Shown here: one piece after another, positions 32,501 to 43,969 of the stretch
How positions within the stretch are numbered: the stretch's first letter is position 1
Layout of the letters: every line of letters starts with the position of its first letter
Origin: Nannochloris sp. 'desiccata'
Lineage: Eukaryota > Chlorophyta > Trebouxiophyceae > Chlorellales > Chlorellaceae
Length of the DNA: 64,000 nucleotides
NCBI GenBank assembly: GCA_019044685.2
Contig: JAGTXX020000010.1
Location: 744,001-808,000 of the forward strand
Reading direction: 5' to 3'
Translations under genes and position numbers: made by a program
Notes under the pieces: generated by a model
The model's input: the letters and a program-made list of their open reading frames with translations, nothing else
Database searches by the model: none
Told to the model about the DNA's origin: nothing

Positions 32501-34269
32501 CCAATTTCTGTCAAGCGTTTGCTACAGTGGGCTCGTCGTACCCTGACGCTGCATCTTATAAACAAAAAGTTATCTTACTTTTCCAACATCAAGACGGAGT
32601 AGATATGTGCTTATTCTGTCTCTATGTACAAGAATATGGTGATGATTGTGCTCCACCCAACAACAGGGTCGTGCACGTCTCTTATTTAGATTCAGTTAAA
32701 TATTTCCAGCCTGAAAAGATGTCTGCTGCAGGGATGGGCGTTGCGTTAAGAACCATGGTGTATCATGATATCCTATTAGGCTATTGCCAGTATGCAAAAT
32801 CACTTGGATATTGTGCTATGCACATCTGGGCGTGTCCTCCCATGGCTGGAGACGATTACATTTTGTATTGCCATCCTGGTAAACAGAAAATGCCTCGGTC
32901 TGATCGCTTACGAGAGTGGTACTTAACAATGCTCCGCCGTGGTAAAATTGAAGGTAGTATTACGTATATATCTAATTTGTACGATACGTACTTTGAAGGG
33001 GGAAAAGATCATCGTATTGAAAGACCATCTATTTTAGAGTTGCCGTATTTGGATGGCGATTACTGGCCCGGTGAGGCAGAGAATTTGCTTGCTGATTTGA
33101 ATAGTGGAAATGGTGGCTTTGATGGGAATAAAGGTGGTAATGGGCAAGTAAAAGGTCGTAAATATGGCAAGGATAAACGGTGGAAACCTTCCCACCCTGA
33201 TGCGACTCTAGCTGAACAGGTCCTCGGCCGACTCGGAGAAACCATCCAAGGCATGCGTGAAGATTTTATAGTAGCTCATTTATACGAAAACTGCTCTCAT
33301 TGCAGGAAGTATATCGACGATGATCTTCGGTACTACCATCCAAATCCTCCTCAGAAAGTGACAGTTAAAAGTGAACGCACTTTTGATGGTATTGCTTTAG
33401 ATAAACCAGGTGCTGAGTCATCCCGTACCGTCACATTGACCAGATTCCAATTGTGTAGCGAATGCTATACCAGAGAATGCGGACAAGATCCTGCTGGGAA
33501 TAAACCATTAGGCATACCTTCTGGCATTGCTTTGAGTGACTTGGTAGCAGAGCCCTGCCCCAAGATCCCGCCTACACAAGAAACTGTACCCCAGATTGAC
33601 AATGAATTCTTCGGTACGAGAAATCAGTTTTTGAGTCTTTGTCAGGGTAATCACTACCAATTCGATACGGCCCGTCGTGCCAGGCATTCTTCAATGATGG
33701 TTTTGTACCACCTGCACAACCCTTCCGAGCCCGCTTTTGCCGCCACCTGCAGCGTATGCCAAGCTGAGTTGAAACCTGGAGAAGGGTATCGTTGTTTAAC
33801 CTGTACTGATTTCGACATGTGTCCGACATGCCATGCTTCGCCTGCTGTGACGCATCCACATCAGCTTGTCCCGCAAGCTACTAGAAAATTCGATGAAACT
33901 CGAATGAGGCTCAGCGACGAGGACCGAATGAAGAGAGATGAACAGTTGCAACGAACGATGGCTTTGTTGGTGCACGCCTCTGACTGTCGAAGCCCACAGT
34001 GTAGGTCTTCAAACTGTGCGAAAGTGAAGGCGTTGTTTAATCACGCTGTCAACTGTACTGTGAAAATTACAGGGGGGTGTACCTACTGTCGAAGGATGTG
34101 GGCACTGTTGCAAGCGCATTCTAAAATGTGCATAGCAGCAGAGTGTCCTGTGCCAAGGTGTAGAGAGTTGCGGGCGTTGCGTAGACAACAAGCAGCACGG
34201 CAAGAGGATCAAAGAAGAGCTGCGTATAGAAAAATGTTGATGCAACAACAACAAACTTCGGCCGAGTAG
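29597..34269 (+). CDS. HAC: Plant-type p300/CBP histone acetyltransferase (HAC family)
   Basis: Exons 29597-29698, 29969-30076 and 30172-34269, all phase 0, give 1,435 residues. The first two exons form a KIX-like helical bundle (SWRDTVGAEQRRSVVQHL, EKLIRLVTRIEERLWQ). A Gln/Pro/Gly/Met-rich activation region follows to about 420. Then come TAZ1 at about 434-518 (LRHCARCTLDDTECPYGGNC), a RING/PHD-like zinc region at about 648-763 (CCKVCHRN, WVQCDNCEGWVHQICGLFN), the KAT11 catalytic domain at about 789-1110 (CLFCLYVQEYGDDC, LGYCAMHIWACPPMAGDDYI), a ZZ finger at about 1258-1303 and TAZ2 at about 1329-1410. There is no bromodomain, which separates plant HACs from animal CBP. It acetylates histones as a transcriptional coactivator in the nucleus. 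Confidence 0.95.
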
Positions 34270-35359
34270 AAAGTGATTTTTATTTGTTTGAAGGGGCGGT
34301 GCTGCTTTGCCTGCTTTGATTGATTACAGCGATCAGTGTTTTATAGTAGGAATAATTTAGAGAATAGCTTTCTTTCTTTCTTTTGACGAGGATTCTTCTT
34401 CTTTCTTTTTCCCTCCTACGGAACAATTAATAAAATCATAACTAAACCACAAATTAAAAGAACAAAATCAAAACACTTTTCTCTTTCTTTCCTCAAGGTT
34501 TTTTGATCTCCCTTTTCGATTACTAATTAACCAAACTCAGCTCATTTTTTCAGTTTTGACAAATAACAACTCCCCTCTCCACCTTTTTTTAAACAATCAA
34601 CCTCAACCTGACTATCTACGTACCTATCTGGAGGAAGAGGAGGAAGAAAGCAGATGCCAGCCCATCTTTCTATTAGGGTTTTTCTTCTATGCTTTAAATA
34701 ACATAGAAAATTCTGGGTCTCTATTAAATAAAATTTCACAAGGGCAAGTAAAAAATGAGAGAAAATTTCCACACGGGTCTCTCATTTTCTTTCCTCCTTC
34801 GCTTTGTTCGTGCACTTTTTATCTCTTTAGATCTCCGCTTCCCTCTTCTTCCCGTCTTTTTTTTTCCCCCGCATAAAGCGTCGGCTTGATGGAGAACGCA
34901 GGAAGGGAAGAATGGGCACCGCCATGCTTCTTTCTTCCTCCTCTGCAGCTTCCTTTAGAGCAGAGCCCCACTTTGTCAGCCAGGAAAAGAACAGACTATC
35001 AATTGATCAATCAATAATTAATCTTTTTAATGTTACACATTTCTTTTAAGAACAATGGACAATAGACAACACAAAATTTATAATTAAGGGGAAAAAGACA
35101 GAAAACAAAAACATCGACCCTTGGGATGCTGATCATACAATGCAGAGAAAATTTTTAACTGAAGGGAAATAGGAATGCAGGGTGGGGGGTAGTAGTAATA
35201 CAAACTGGGTGGGGAATTGTACAAAACAAAAACAAAAACGGGGGTTTCAACACAAAAGTTTAAGAACACAAAAAGCATTCATTCCTTCCAGGCGGTGGGA
35301 GAGGCAATTTGATAAAAAAAAAAAAGATGGAGGAATAAAGAAATTAGAAAAGGATCTCC
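34270..35359. other. 1.1-kb convergent gene-free region
   Basis: Pyrimidine-rich on the plus strand to about 34870, then AT/A-rich. It contains long T/C runs (34373-34410, 34480-34510, 34856-34866) and an A run near 35316-35326. No frame looks coding. It should hold the 3' UTRs of the acetyltransferase and the phosphatase. Confidence 0.55.
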
Positions 35360-36243
35360 TTATTGCTCAATGCAAAGAGGGAAAACTTCCTCCTCCTCAG
35401 CATTGGTTTCTCCACAAATGGCCTTTGTAGGCGTGTTTAGTAGTATAGATTGCTCATATTCAGCTAATTGGCGCAAAAAACCTTGATTTGGTTGAACACT
35501 GGGTCGGGCTCTCCTGACCGTTGTCCAAGCTTCCGATAACGACATACTCTCTTTAGCCAACAGGTAGGCAATGACAAATGATGCACTGCGACTCTGTCCG
35601 GCATAGCAATGGACTAAGACACCGCCAGCTTTACGGCCTGCTGCTATAAACTCGACAGCTTTTTCTAAATGAGGCAATAAATCAACCGAAGAGTCATCGT
35701 AAATGGGAACCACGTGGTAAGTGAAGGCACCCTCTGGGTTGTCTCGGAAGTAGCAAGGTACGATAGGGCTTACGTTGAGGATGTGGGTAATGCCACGTTT
35801 GCGTAGAGCTTTTAAATTTCTTGCTGCTCCAATAGGGCCAATGAACAGCCCCGGGAGAACTTGACAGGGAGATTTGTCTTTGCCTGACATCTTCCGGAGA
35901 AGCGCTAGTTTCTGCACTGCGGCGTCCATGAGTCTTTGACGCTCCTCTTCCTCGAAATCGTCAGTCTGAACAAGATTAAAAAGTAACAAATATTAGCAAT
36001 ATAGATTGGGTGGGAGGGAATTGGTTTGAAATCAAGGCAGCAAGGTGCTTGATTTTCAGCCAACCTTGGTGCGCCGCTCACCTTCGTATAGACTTCGTCA
36101 TGTGACTCTAGTTTTAACTCGCCTAAAAGTGTCGTCACTCGAATCTCCGGAGTTGGTCTAAGGGCCTCTTTATTGAATGCCCTCACGTCAGCAAGCAGCG
36201 CAGACTGTCGCCTGCACCAGCCCCTAGGTGGAGGACTCGACAT
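35360..36243 (-). CDS. Dual-specificity protein phosphatase
   Basis: Exons 36243-36082 and 35965-35360 join in phase 0 (116-bp intron) to give 255 residues. The DSP fold starts at about residue 88 (CQVLPGLFIGPIGAARNLKA). The general-acid Asp is in VVPIYDDSS (D144 or D145), and the P-loop is VHCYAGQSRSAS with nucleophile C174 and R180. The helix ERAYLL-like segment (VIAYLLAKESMSLSEAWTTV) and a downstream PNQGF motif are typical of MKP/plant DsPTP1-like enzymes that dephosphorylate MAP kinases. The N-terminal 80 residues are charged and without a known domain. It diverges from the FKBP gene across about 390 bp. Confidence 0.9.
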
Positions 36244-36632
36244 TATACTATTCTGTGGATTTAAGTAGCGTACCTAGCGTGGGTTTGTCAGCCCGGGGAG
36301 TGTTGGTGTCAATTGAGATAAATTTGAGTTGCGAAATACAAAACTAGTCTCCCCAGCGACCCTCGCCACCTAAACTCCAAAATATTCCTCTCAGGGGTAT
36401 CTTTGTGGTTGACAAATCAAATTCAATGTCTCGTTTCGGTAGAGAAGCCACGATAACAAAAACCAACAACATCCGATCCAGTTTTGTAGAAACAGAGAAA
36501 AATAGCTTCCAACGCTGATCATCCTGCCAGCCATCAAAGCTCATTCCGGTCTCTCTTCGTGGTTGTTATGACCCCAAATATTTAATTCTCAAACCGCAAT
36601 ACCTTACGTTACCGTTCATTCCAATCACCACC
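36244..36632. promoter_or_regulatory. Divergent promoter region, phosphatase / FKBP
   Basis: No coding signal; shared upstream region of two head-to-head genes. No specific operator recognised. Confidence 0.35.
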
Positions 36633-37407
36633 ATGCAAGCAATTCAGGTAAGTGTTTCTAAAATAGAGTTTACTCAACATTAATCCTACCGTAGCCCCCT
36701 GATTACAGGCATTCGCATTCAATAAAAAGCTAAGAGTTATCAAACTCCGAAATTTAATGCAGATTGCTCAGCTCAATTCCCATGCTGTTGTGGCCACCGT
36801 CAACCGCAGACCCTCTCAGACTGCCTCTCGCCGCGTCGCTGCTGTGAAAACAAGGTGCCAGGCATTTAACAACGAGGCAGCATCCGGAACATCCCGTCGC
36901 GATGCAATGCTCCAAGTGGCCAGCTTAACTGCAGCTTTAAATTTCGCTTCTGGTTCTATGAACCCGGCCATGGCGTTTGAGGATGACCCTGCTGGACTCT
37001 GCGATGACGCCTGTGTAGCTAAAATAAACGACTCTCCCCTGGTCAAAACCGCATCTGGACTTGAATACGTAGATGTGATTGTAGGTACTGGCCCTGCTCC
37101 TCCTATAGGCTACCAGGTCACTGTTAATTACGTTGCCATGACCCCTGCTCTGAAAATTTTCGACAGCAGTGTTGAGAGGAAAGCTCCTTATGACATCCGT
37201 GTCGGCGCTGGGCAAGTTATTCCCGGTCTTGATGAAGGTATTATGTCTATGAAGGTTGGTGGGCTCCGCAGATTGTATATCCCTGGTGACCTGGCTTTCC
37301 CCAAAGGGCTGGCGTCTGCTGCAGGGCGTCCAAGAGTGCCCCCGAAAAGTCCGGTTGTGTTTGACGTGCAGTTGCTACTCATTCCAGGGCTTGAAGATGA
37401 AGAGTAA
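36633..37407 (+). CDS. Thylakoid-lumen FKBP-type peptidyl-prolyl isomerase
   Basis: Exon 1 (36633-36647) encodes only MQAIQ; exon 2 runs 36763-37407 after a 115-bp phase-0 intron, giving 220 residues. The acceptor is preceded by another in-frame ATG (ATGCAG at 36757), so an unspliced or internally started message would also work. Residues to about 40 look like a plastid transit peptide; a twin-arginine signal follows (SRRDAMLQVASL, ending AMA before FEDDPAG), indicating import into the lumen. The FKBP domain (about 100-215) shows VTVNYVAMTP, FDSSVERKAPYDIRVGAGQV, PGLDEGIMSMKVGGLRRLYI. Several aromatic active-site residues of FKBP12 are replaced, common in lumenal members. TGTAA 130 nt after the stop. 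Confidence 0.9.
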
Positions 37408-37536
37408 TAAGAGGATATATATTGAGATATTTGAAATAATATGGTTTTGAAATAATGAGAATTATATGATGAGCTTGATTTTCCTTTTTGCTTGGTATTT
37501 ACTGATGAGTTGAAAAGAGAGAAAACATTGCAGTTT

Positions 37537-37541
37537 TGTAA
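37537..37541 (+). terminator. TGTAA polyadenylation signal of the FKBP gene
   Basis: TGTAA 130 nt after the FKBP stop, only about 45 bp from the stop of the convergent MaoC gene. Confidence 0.35.
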
Positions 37542-37583
37542 ATTTGTGTGTTTATAAAGAGAAGGTTTTTTCTATTGAAATCA

Positions 37584-38251
37584 TCATGAGTTTATATCTT
37601 TTAGTAGCGCGAGAGCTTGGCCTTCTAGTAGAACAGTGGTAGTAGATTCGTCTTGCGGTGTGCCTACTTTGTCCTTGTTTGGCGTCGGTGTAGGCAGCAA
37701 GACACATTCAGTGGCAAAGCTGGCTCTACTGCCACTGAGCTTCTCTAGCCTCACAGTCGCTCTGACCCAGGATTCTACCTGTAACAGTATGAAATAAACA
37801 GGAGGTTAAAATCTAGTTTGGAAGTAATTTAATAAAAGAAAAAAGAACGAAAAAAAGAAAAGCAGCGGTGGTCTATAATATATCGTACCGTTGCAGGTTG
37901 CCTAAATTTAAGTGTTTGGCTAAGATATATTGCTCCTGGGAAATTTGTCCCGATGATAGCCGGAAACAACGATGCCAGCATGATGCCAGGTAAGATTGGA
38001 GCTTGCAGCCCTGCTGCTATTGCAGCTGCACTGTTGGTGTGAATTAAATTGGCGTCGCCGGTGATTTTGAGGAAAGTTTCAACATCTTCAGCCGTGAATT
38101 GCCTCACGCAATGGAATTCATTTCCTGGTATTAGGGATGTCAATGAGCGAGCTTGAACCGGAAAATCAAAACGTTGCATAGCATTTTCAAATGAGCTTAA
38201 AGCATGGATGTGAATTGCTAATTGTTTAGATAATTGAAGGGATCGTAGCAT
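37584..38251 (-). CDS. MaoC-like (R)-hydratase, probable mitochondrial 3-hydroxyacyl-ACP dehydratase
   Basis: Exons 38251-37889 and 37778-37584 join in phase 0 (110-bp intron) to give 185 residues. The hydratase-2 hot-dog signature is present: FTAEDVETFLKITGDANLIH with the catalytic Asp/His pair (GDANLIHTN), followed by APILPGIMLASLFPAIIG and LSQTLKFRQPAT. The first 35 residues are basic, Ser/Leu-rich and suit a mitochondrial presequence. Size and layout resemble small MaoC dehydratases such as HTD2/RPP14-type proteins of mitochondrial fatty-acid synthesis; peroxisomal (R)-enoyl-CoA hydratase is the alternative. It diverges from the RAP gene across 229 bp, and both products are probably organellar. 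Confidence 0.85.
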
Positions 38252-38480
38252 GATAGCCCTTCTAAATTAATGATCAGTTTTTTTCTAAATTTTATGGGTA
38301 GTTTGAACGAGTAAAGAGCCGCTCATATTCTTCATCATATAAATTCAAGTTCAAATAAAAAATAATACTCTGCTTTAAAGTCCCTTCTGAAGGCTATCAA
38401 GCATATAAATTCAATTATAAAAGTATAAAATGAGGAATCAAAACCCAATATCAGTGATAGTGGAAGCCTAATAGTTGGCG

Positions 38481-41400
38481 ATGAGTGCATCATCTCGGCT
38501 TCGAGCATGGCCTTTGAACATTGCTAGGTACGCACTCAGCCCCTGTTTTCTTGCTTTTTATTAGTGTATTCCTAACTAGCATTATCATTGACATATACAG
38601 GGATGGCCTCAATTGTTTGAAAGCCCGATCTCTCGGCTCCATAGCCTCAATCTCCTCGACAGCTGAAAGCGGCGACGGCGACGGCACCACCGTCAACAGC
38701 ACAACCTCAGCCAAGCCAGGCTCTGCAGAAGATCTCCTCAATTTCCTTAAAATTCACCGTACGGAATGGAAACCGAGACCACCTTATTTAAAAAAATCGA
38801 GATATTTGAAAGGTTCTACGGATACATCATCGTCTTTTTCTTCAAATTATCGCCGAAAGCAGCAGAGACAACCAAATGCTTCAAATTCAAATTTCCCTTC
38901 TTCTTCTTCATCATCCGTCTATCACCAAAACACGCAAAATGGACACCACCAACGGATATACCAACAAAAACACCAACCTTACCAGAAACCTCACCACCAA
39001 CAGCCAAAAAGTGCGACCGCTCTTGGTCTCTCGCAATCACGCCGTTCCAGAGAAATCACTAATCGAATCGTAGCAGCCTTTGCCAACGCAGATGCCCAAC
39101 TTCGCTCCCTCGATCTTCCGAAGGAAGATAAACTGGACGCTGCACGCCGGTGCATCTTATCATTTACACGCCTTTCCTCTTTGCCTCTCTCTGACATCAA
39201 TATGTCGGCCATGATGCATCGAGTGTGTCGGTTGGTGACACACCGGGGTCTAGTAGAGACCAGAACTGGTGGAGGGAGCGCAGCAAGCTACCCGAATTTA
39301 AACCATGTACCATTAATGGAAGGGTTATTGGATGACGTGATAGCAAGGGCTAAGCTACAGCTCCTTCTTACAGAGCCGGAAGTATCCACTGGAGCAAAAA
39401 ATGCAGAGGCGGTACAGGCGGCGAGAATCACATTAGCAACAGATAATGATAAACTCCACGATAGTACCGCAGCATTAGCTCTCTATTCTTTCGGTTCAAT
39501 CGGTATGCATCTCTCTCAAAGCGATATAGATATCCTTTCCAGCATTCTTCTGAGTTATCGACCTATGTGGACTGAGCAACGGGTCGCTATGGTCCTTCTC
39601 GCTCTCGGTAGATTGGGTGTAGTTTACGGGGAACTACAGCAGAATTCTCCTACGTGCGACTTACTAGATGCCCTGTATACTGCTTCAGAAGAGAAATTAG
39701 AGAACTTTTCGGCTGAGGAGCTTAGTACTTTGATTTGGGGCTTTGCTACGATGGGTTGTCCCCAAATTAAAAGTGAGTATTTAACCAAAGTAATGGCAAT
39801 GATGCTGCCTAAAGTGGATGAGTTGCCTCTTGTGGGGGTGTTTAGTACTTTAGAGGGGTTGATGATGCATAATTGGGTCCCTCCTGCGCCTAAAAGTGCC
39901 TGGATAGAGGTCAAGAATAACAATAATCAGATTGGCGCACTCGAGTCCAGTGGGGGTCTTGGCGGCAGCGGTGATGGCGCCAATAGGGATGACAGGGTTT
40001 GTAATGTGTACACGGAAGATTTCTCAAAAGAAGGAAGGTTCCAAGTGAAAGATTTGAGGGAATTGCAAAGCGTAGCAAAGACTTGGGAACAGCGTCGGAG
40101 AAGCGGACTGGCAGAGTTCCTTCGAGGGCAGCAAGAAGATAGGGGTGGTACCTCATCTTCTTCTTCTTTTATTCAGCATCAACACGAACATCATCAACAA
40201 TTGACTAACGATGTACGAGGCGGTAATATAGCTGATCTCAATCTCGGTGCATTGGCGCATAGCGCGATGAGGGCCAGAGCAGAGAGAGCCAACAAGGCGC
40301 AATTAAGTGATCTCGCTGCCAAAGTAGCCAGAGAACTGCGAGCCTCTGTTGCCGCTACCAAAGGGATGGAAACCCCTCCATCTTCTGTGAATGCAGAATT
40401 AATGCCTGGTGAAGAAGATGATGCCTTGGTTGCGAGGCTTCTAACAGGAGAATGGGAGGAAAGAAAGAATATGGACGAGAAATTCAAGTTAAGTGATAAT
40501 AGTACCGCTGCCGTGGTATCAATTGAAGAAGGACACAGCCTAGACAGATCACTACCGCTACACAACGAGAACTCAGAATCCCAGAAACGAGAGCGACAAC
40601 AACTAAAGCTACAAGAAACTAATGCTAGTGGCAGAGGTCGGTTCCGTATTTTCCGTCTGGGCGGTCTTCTAGCGGAAGCTTCCATCAACCCTTCAAGTGG
40701 ACGTGAGATCATTCAGCCACACTACGAACGGGCACATTTATGGGACCCATTGTTACTCCACCCATCAGAACACACTTCAGAGCAATCTTTAGTAGAGGAT
40801 GGGTGGGTCCGCCCGGATCTTGAGGATGTCGTAAATTTCGAGAGTCAAATGAAAGCTGAGCATACCGACCTAGGTGGTGAAACATTGCTACATGGGGACC
40901 ATCCTCTTAGTAATACCACTGAAGATGTATATAATTCTGCTTCCCAAGACGCTGGTGTGCTTCCAGGGACTACAACCGCTGCTGCTACATCAGATGCGTT
41001 GCGAGAGGCAGCTGCCGCTGCTGTTGCTGCACTGTCTCAGCGTATCGCTGCCATGGTGCCCAACATCAGAGCAGATCAAGCAGTTAATTTTGCTCGCTAT
41101 TTCAGTGCATTACGTCATTATGACCGGGATTTACTCATTGCTGTGAGAGATAAAGTAGAAGAAGTTCTTAAAGATTACACGCCTCCTCCTCCTGTAGAGC
41201 AAGATTTCTCTCCCGGCGCTGACGGTAATGACAAATACTCCACCACCGCCACCACCACCACCACCACCCTGCCAATTAGGTCTACTGGTTTCGCTGATTT
41301 TCTTTGGTCTTTTGCTTCCCTAGGAATAGTCGATCTCATCCCTCCACAACTAAGTAGAAAGGCCATACATGCTGCACTAGATGACAGGGAATACTCCGCT

Positions 41401-42093
41401 GTTGCACTTTCCAGAGCGGCATGGTCACTGGCAGTGTTGGGACACCTTGATGGGCTGACGTTGAAGAACGTTTGTGCTCGGATAGTTTCAGGCCAAAGCA
41501 CTAGAAATAGTAAAGACACTGGTAGTAGGAGCAGTGGTAGTGCAATTACCGCTGAAACTTCACCAGAAGACTTGAAAATCGAAAAGCACAGCGGCAATTT
41601 GAATAATCGAGTTATATTAAAACAGCTTTTCCAAGCTGCGCTTCAAGTCGAAATCTCCACTGGAGAATCTCACCACACTCTTCTCCCTGCTGAGCTACGC
41701 ACCACAGCAGCAGATGCTTGGAAGGATCGAAGGAATTTTCTTTCTACCTCGTACCTGCAACGCCAAGTTGCCGGGGTGCTGCAGAATAATTTGGGGCTGG
41801 AATGTGAGCTTGAACACGCACCTGAAGGATCTTTTGTCGTTATTGACATTGCTGTATTTGCTAACAACAACACGAAATTTGCGGTTGAAGTGGATGGGCC
41901 GTACCATTATTCAACTAATAGAATCACTCACAAACTTGGCGCCATGCAATTACGAGATTCTTTATTGCGTCATTCAGGGTGGGAGGTTGTGAGTGTACCG
42001 TATTATGAATGGATGCAAGCGAAACCGTGGGAAAAAGCGAAATATTTAGAAGGAAAAGTAATGCCGATTTTGCAAAGACAGCGAAAGAGGTAA
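38481..42093 (+). CDS. RAP-domain organelle RNA-processing protein
   Basis: Exons 38481-38527 and 38601-42093 join in phase 2 (73-bp intron) to give 1,179 residues. Exon 1 encodes MSASSRLRAWPLNIAR, which starts an organelle-type presequence. Weak helical repeats recur (LSTLIWGFATMGCPQIKSEY; TGFADFLWSFASLGIVDLIP; AVALSRAAWSLAVLGHLDGL), resembling the FAST/OPR-like arrays found before RAP domains. The RAP domain occupies about 1108-1168 (FAVEVDGPYHYSTNRITHKL, HSGWEVVSVPYYEW). Such proteins stabilise, process or translate specific chloroplast or mitochondrial RNAs. Large Ser/Thr- and Gln/His-rich low-complexity insertions (about 85-140, and near 525-560) are unusual. Plastid versus mitochondrion cannot be decided. 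Confidence 0.85.
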
Positions 42094-42347
42094 TCCCAGC
42101 GGGATTTTTTTTTTCTTTTTTCTTTTTTCCTTTTCTTTCTCCCTCCCTCATTTACGGTCTTTTCTTCTTCGAATTAGTTGTTTCAACTTTTTAACTTTCT
42201 ACTTTCTAGCATTATTCTTCTGTATTGAATAAATTACACTTCATTTAACCTTATTTGATATACTATGTACCACGTACACATACATACACACACATATATT
42301 TCATTGTATTTGTAAACGCCTTTAACAAGTCTTTGCTTTCCAATTTT

Positions 42348-43785
42348 CTATTCTCCAACGTCGTCAGATGCATTCCCTCGCTGTGCTTTCTCCATTAAAG
42401 ACCGTAACGCGCTCCCTTGACTGTAATCAACAAAATCATATGGAACGCCATATAAAGCGGTATCCGGACGCATCACTACATCTTCTATTATTATTCTCAA
42501 CTCTACCTCGGGGGTTTCATCGTCCTCTTTTTTTTCTTCTTCTTTTCCTTCCATTGCCTCTACCTCTACCTCTGCCGCTGCCGCCTCTATTGGTTTCTCT
42601 GTCTCTAATTTTAGTAAGAGTTCCTCCCACCCAAATAGTAGAGGTGCTGTCGTCCCTCCAGCGGGGTTAAAATCAATAATCTTCACTGCACTCCCCGCAG
42701 TCGAAGGCACATAACAGTCATATGTATAATTACGGATACTGCTTACCCCTGTGCCTTCTGCACCATGGCGGCGGCCACCACCATTGCCGCTGCTAGAAAT
42801 GTACTTTTGATGAAAATTTACTATTCTTTCTTTTATAGATTCGCTTTCACTTTCTAGCTCCTCATATCTTCTAGATACATCTCGTTGCGATATCCCTTTC
42901 AACTGTCCAGATATAACAAAGCAACGGAATTCTCTACCGGGTTTGAGATCGTACCATTTACGGAGAGCGAGAATGTGACCCCCTGGGGGACAAAAATCTG
43001 TACGAAGAGTACTATCAGGAGTAGTAATAGCACCATGAGTAGTCTCTTCATGTGACTTTCTAGTGTCTCTATGACTATTGCGATTTAAAGTAATGTTATT
43101 GCCACTAACATATTCAGTTTTGGTTTTTTCATTATTGTCGGTGCTGCATTGTGCCAAGGCATCTTCAAGGTCATGTGCTATCCTATCTGAGCTTTTTAGC
43201 AATAGTAGCACCTGATCTGCAGTATTGCATCGTAGTGTGTTACCTACTGCAACCCATGTTGCGTCTTTAGGGACGCTCCAAGTGAGCTTTGGGATCACAC
43301 TGCCTCCCAATTCGGAAATGGCCGCATTGATAGATTCGATTAAATCTGGAAAATTTGGAGCCGTTGTTGTTTCATTGGTGTTCTCTTCGTCTGCTTCTGA
43401 TGTGGACCAATCTTTGTAATCGTCTTCAGCGGTGATGGTATCCTGCTTGTTGCGTGTAGGGAACTGTGGAGAGAAAGAGAGAATAAAATAAAAGTGAAAG
43501 GGGGGCGATGATGGGATCGAGGAGATGATGTCTCTCAGAAGTCTGTACACTTAGTTTTTGCCACAATCCCTAGGCATGACGTCTCATGACCATAGTATAA
43601 ACAACAAAAGTCCAAATTCAAGAACTTACAGCAGAATTTGAGGCAGGTAAAAACAGGCCATCTTCTAGCAACCATGAGACAAATTCCTCTGGCAAAGGGA
43701 CTAAAATCGTAGGAAATGTATGACTTTCATATTGAGAATACCAATGTCTAATGCTACATCTCAGTAGTTCTTCCTTAGTGACCAT
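42348..43785 (-). CDS. CDC123: CDC123 (D123), eIF2 assembly chaperone
   Basis: Exons 43785-43630 and 43463-42348 join in phase 0 (166-bp intron) to give 423 residues, larger than the usual about 330. The N-terminal block (CSIRHWYSQYESHTFPTILV) and the core (GGSVIPKLTWSVPKDATWVA, ALRKWYDLKPGREFRCFVIS, GQLKGISQRD, KIIDFNPAGGTTAPLLFGWE) match D123 proteins, which have an ATP-grasp fold and help load eIF2-gamma into the eIF2 trimer. The D-F-N-P motif is the expected metal/ATP site. The extra length comes from low-complexity insertions (Ser/Thr/Asn-rich at about 150-190; acidic Glu-rich at about 335-375). Convergent with the RAP gene, 254 bp between stops. Confidence 0.93.
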
Positions 43786-43969
43786 ATTTTGCAATCAATG
43801 AGCTGGTGATCACAATCTTTGAAATTTATAATCGCATGCACTTGTGCTTGTCTTAGTACTACAGTAAACACAGTATTAAAGCTTGAGAAATCTATACGCA
43901 CAATTTTACAATCTCAAGAATTAATACAACGCGTGCTGATTTATATTTTCCTATTTGATTTCAATTTTT

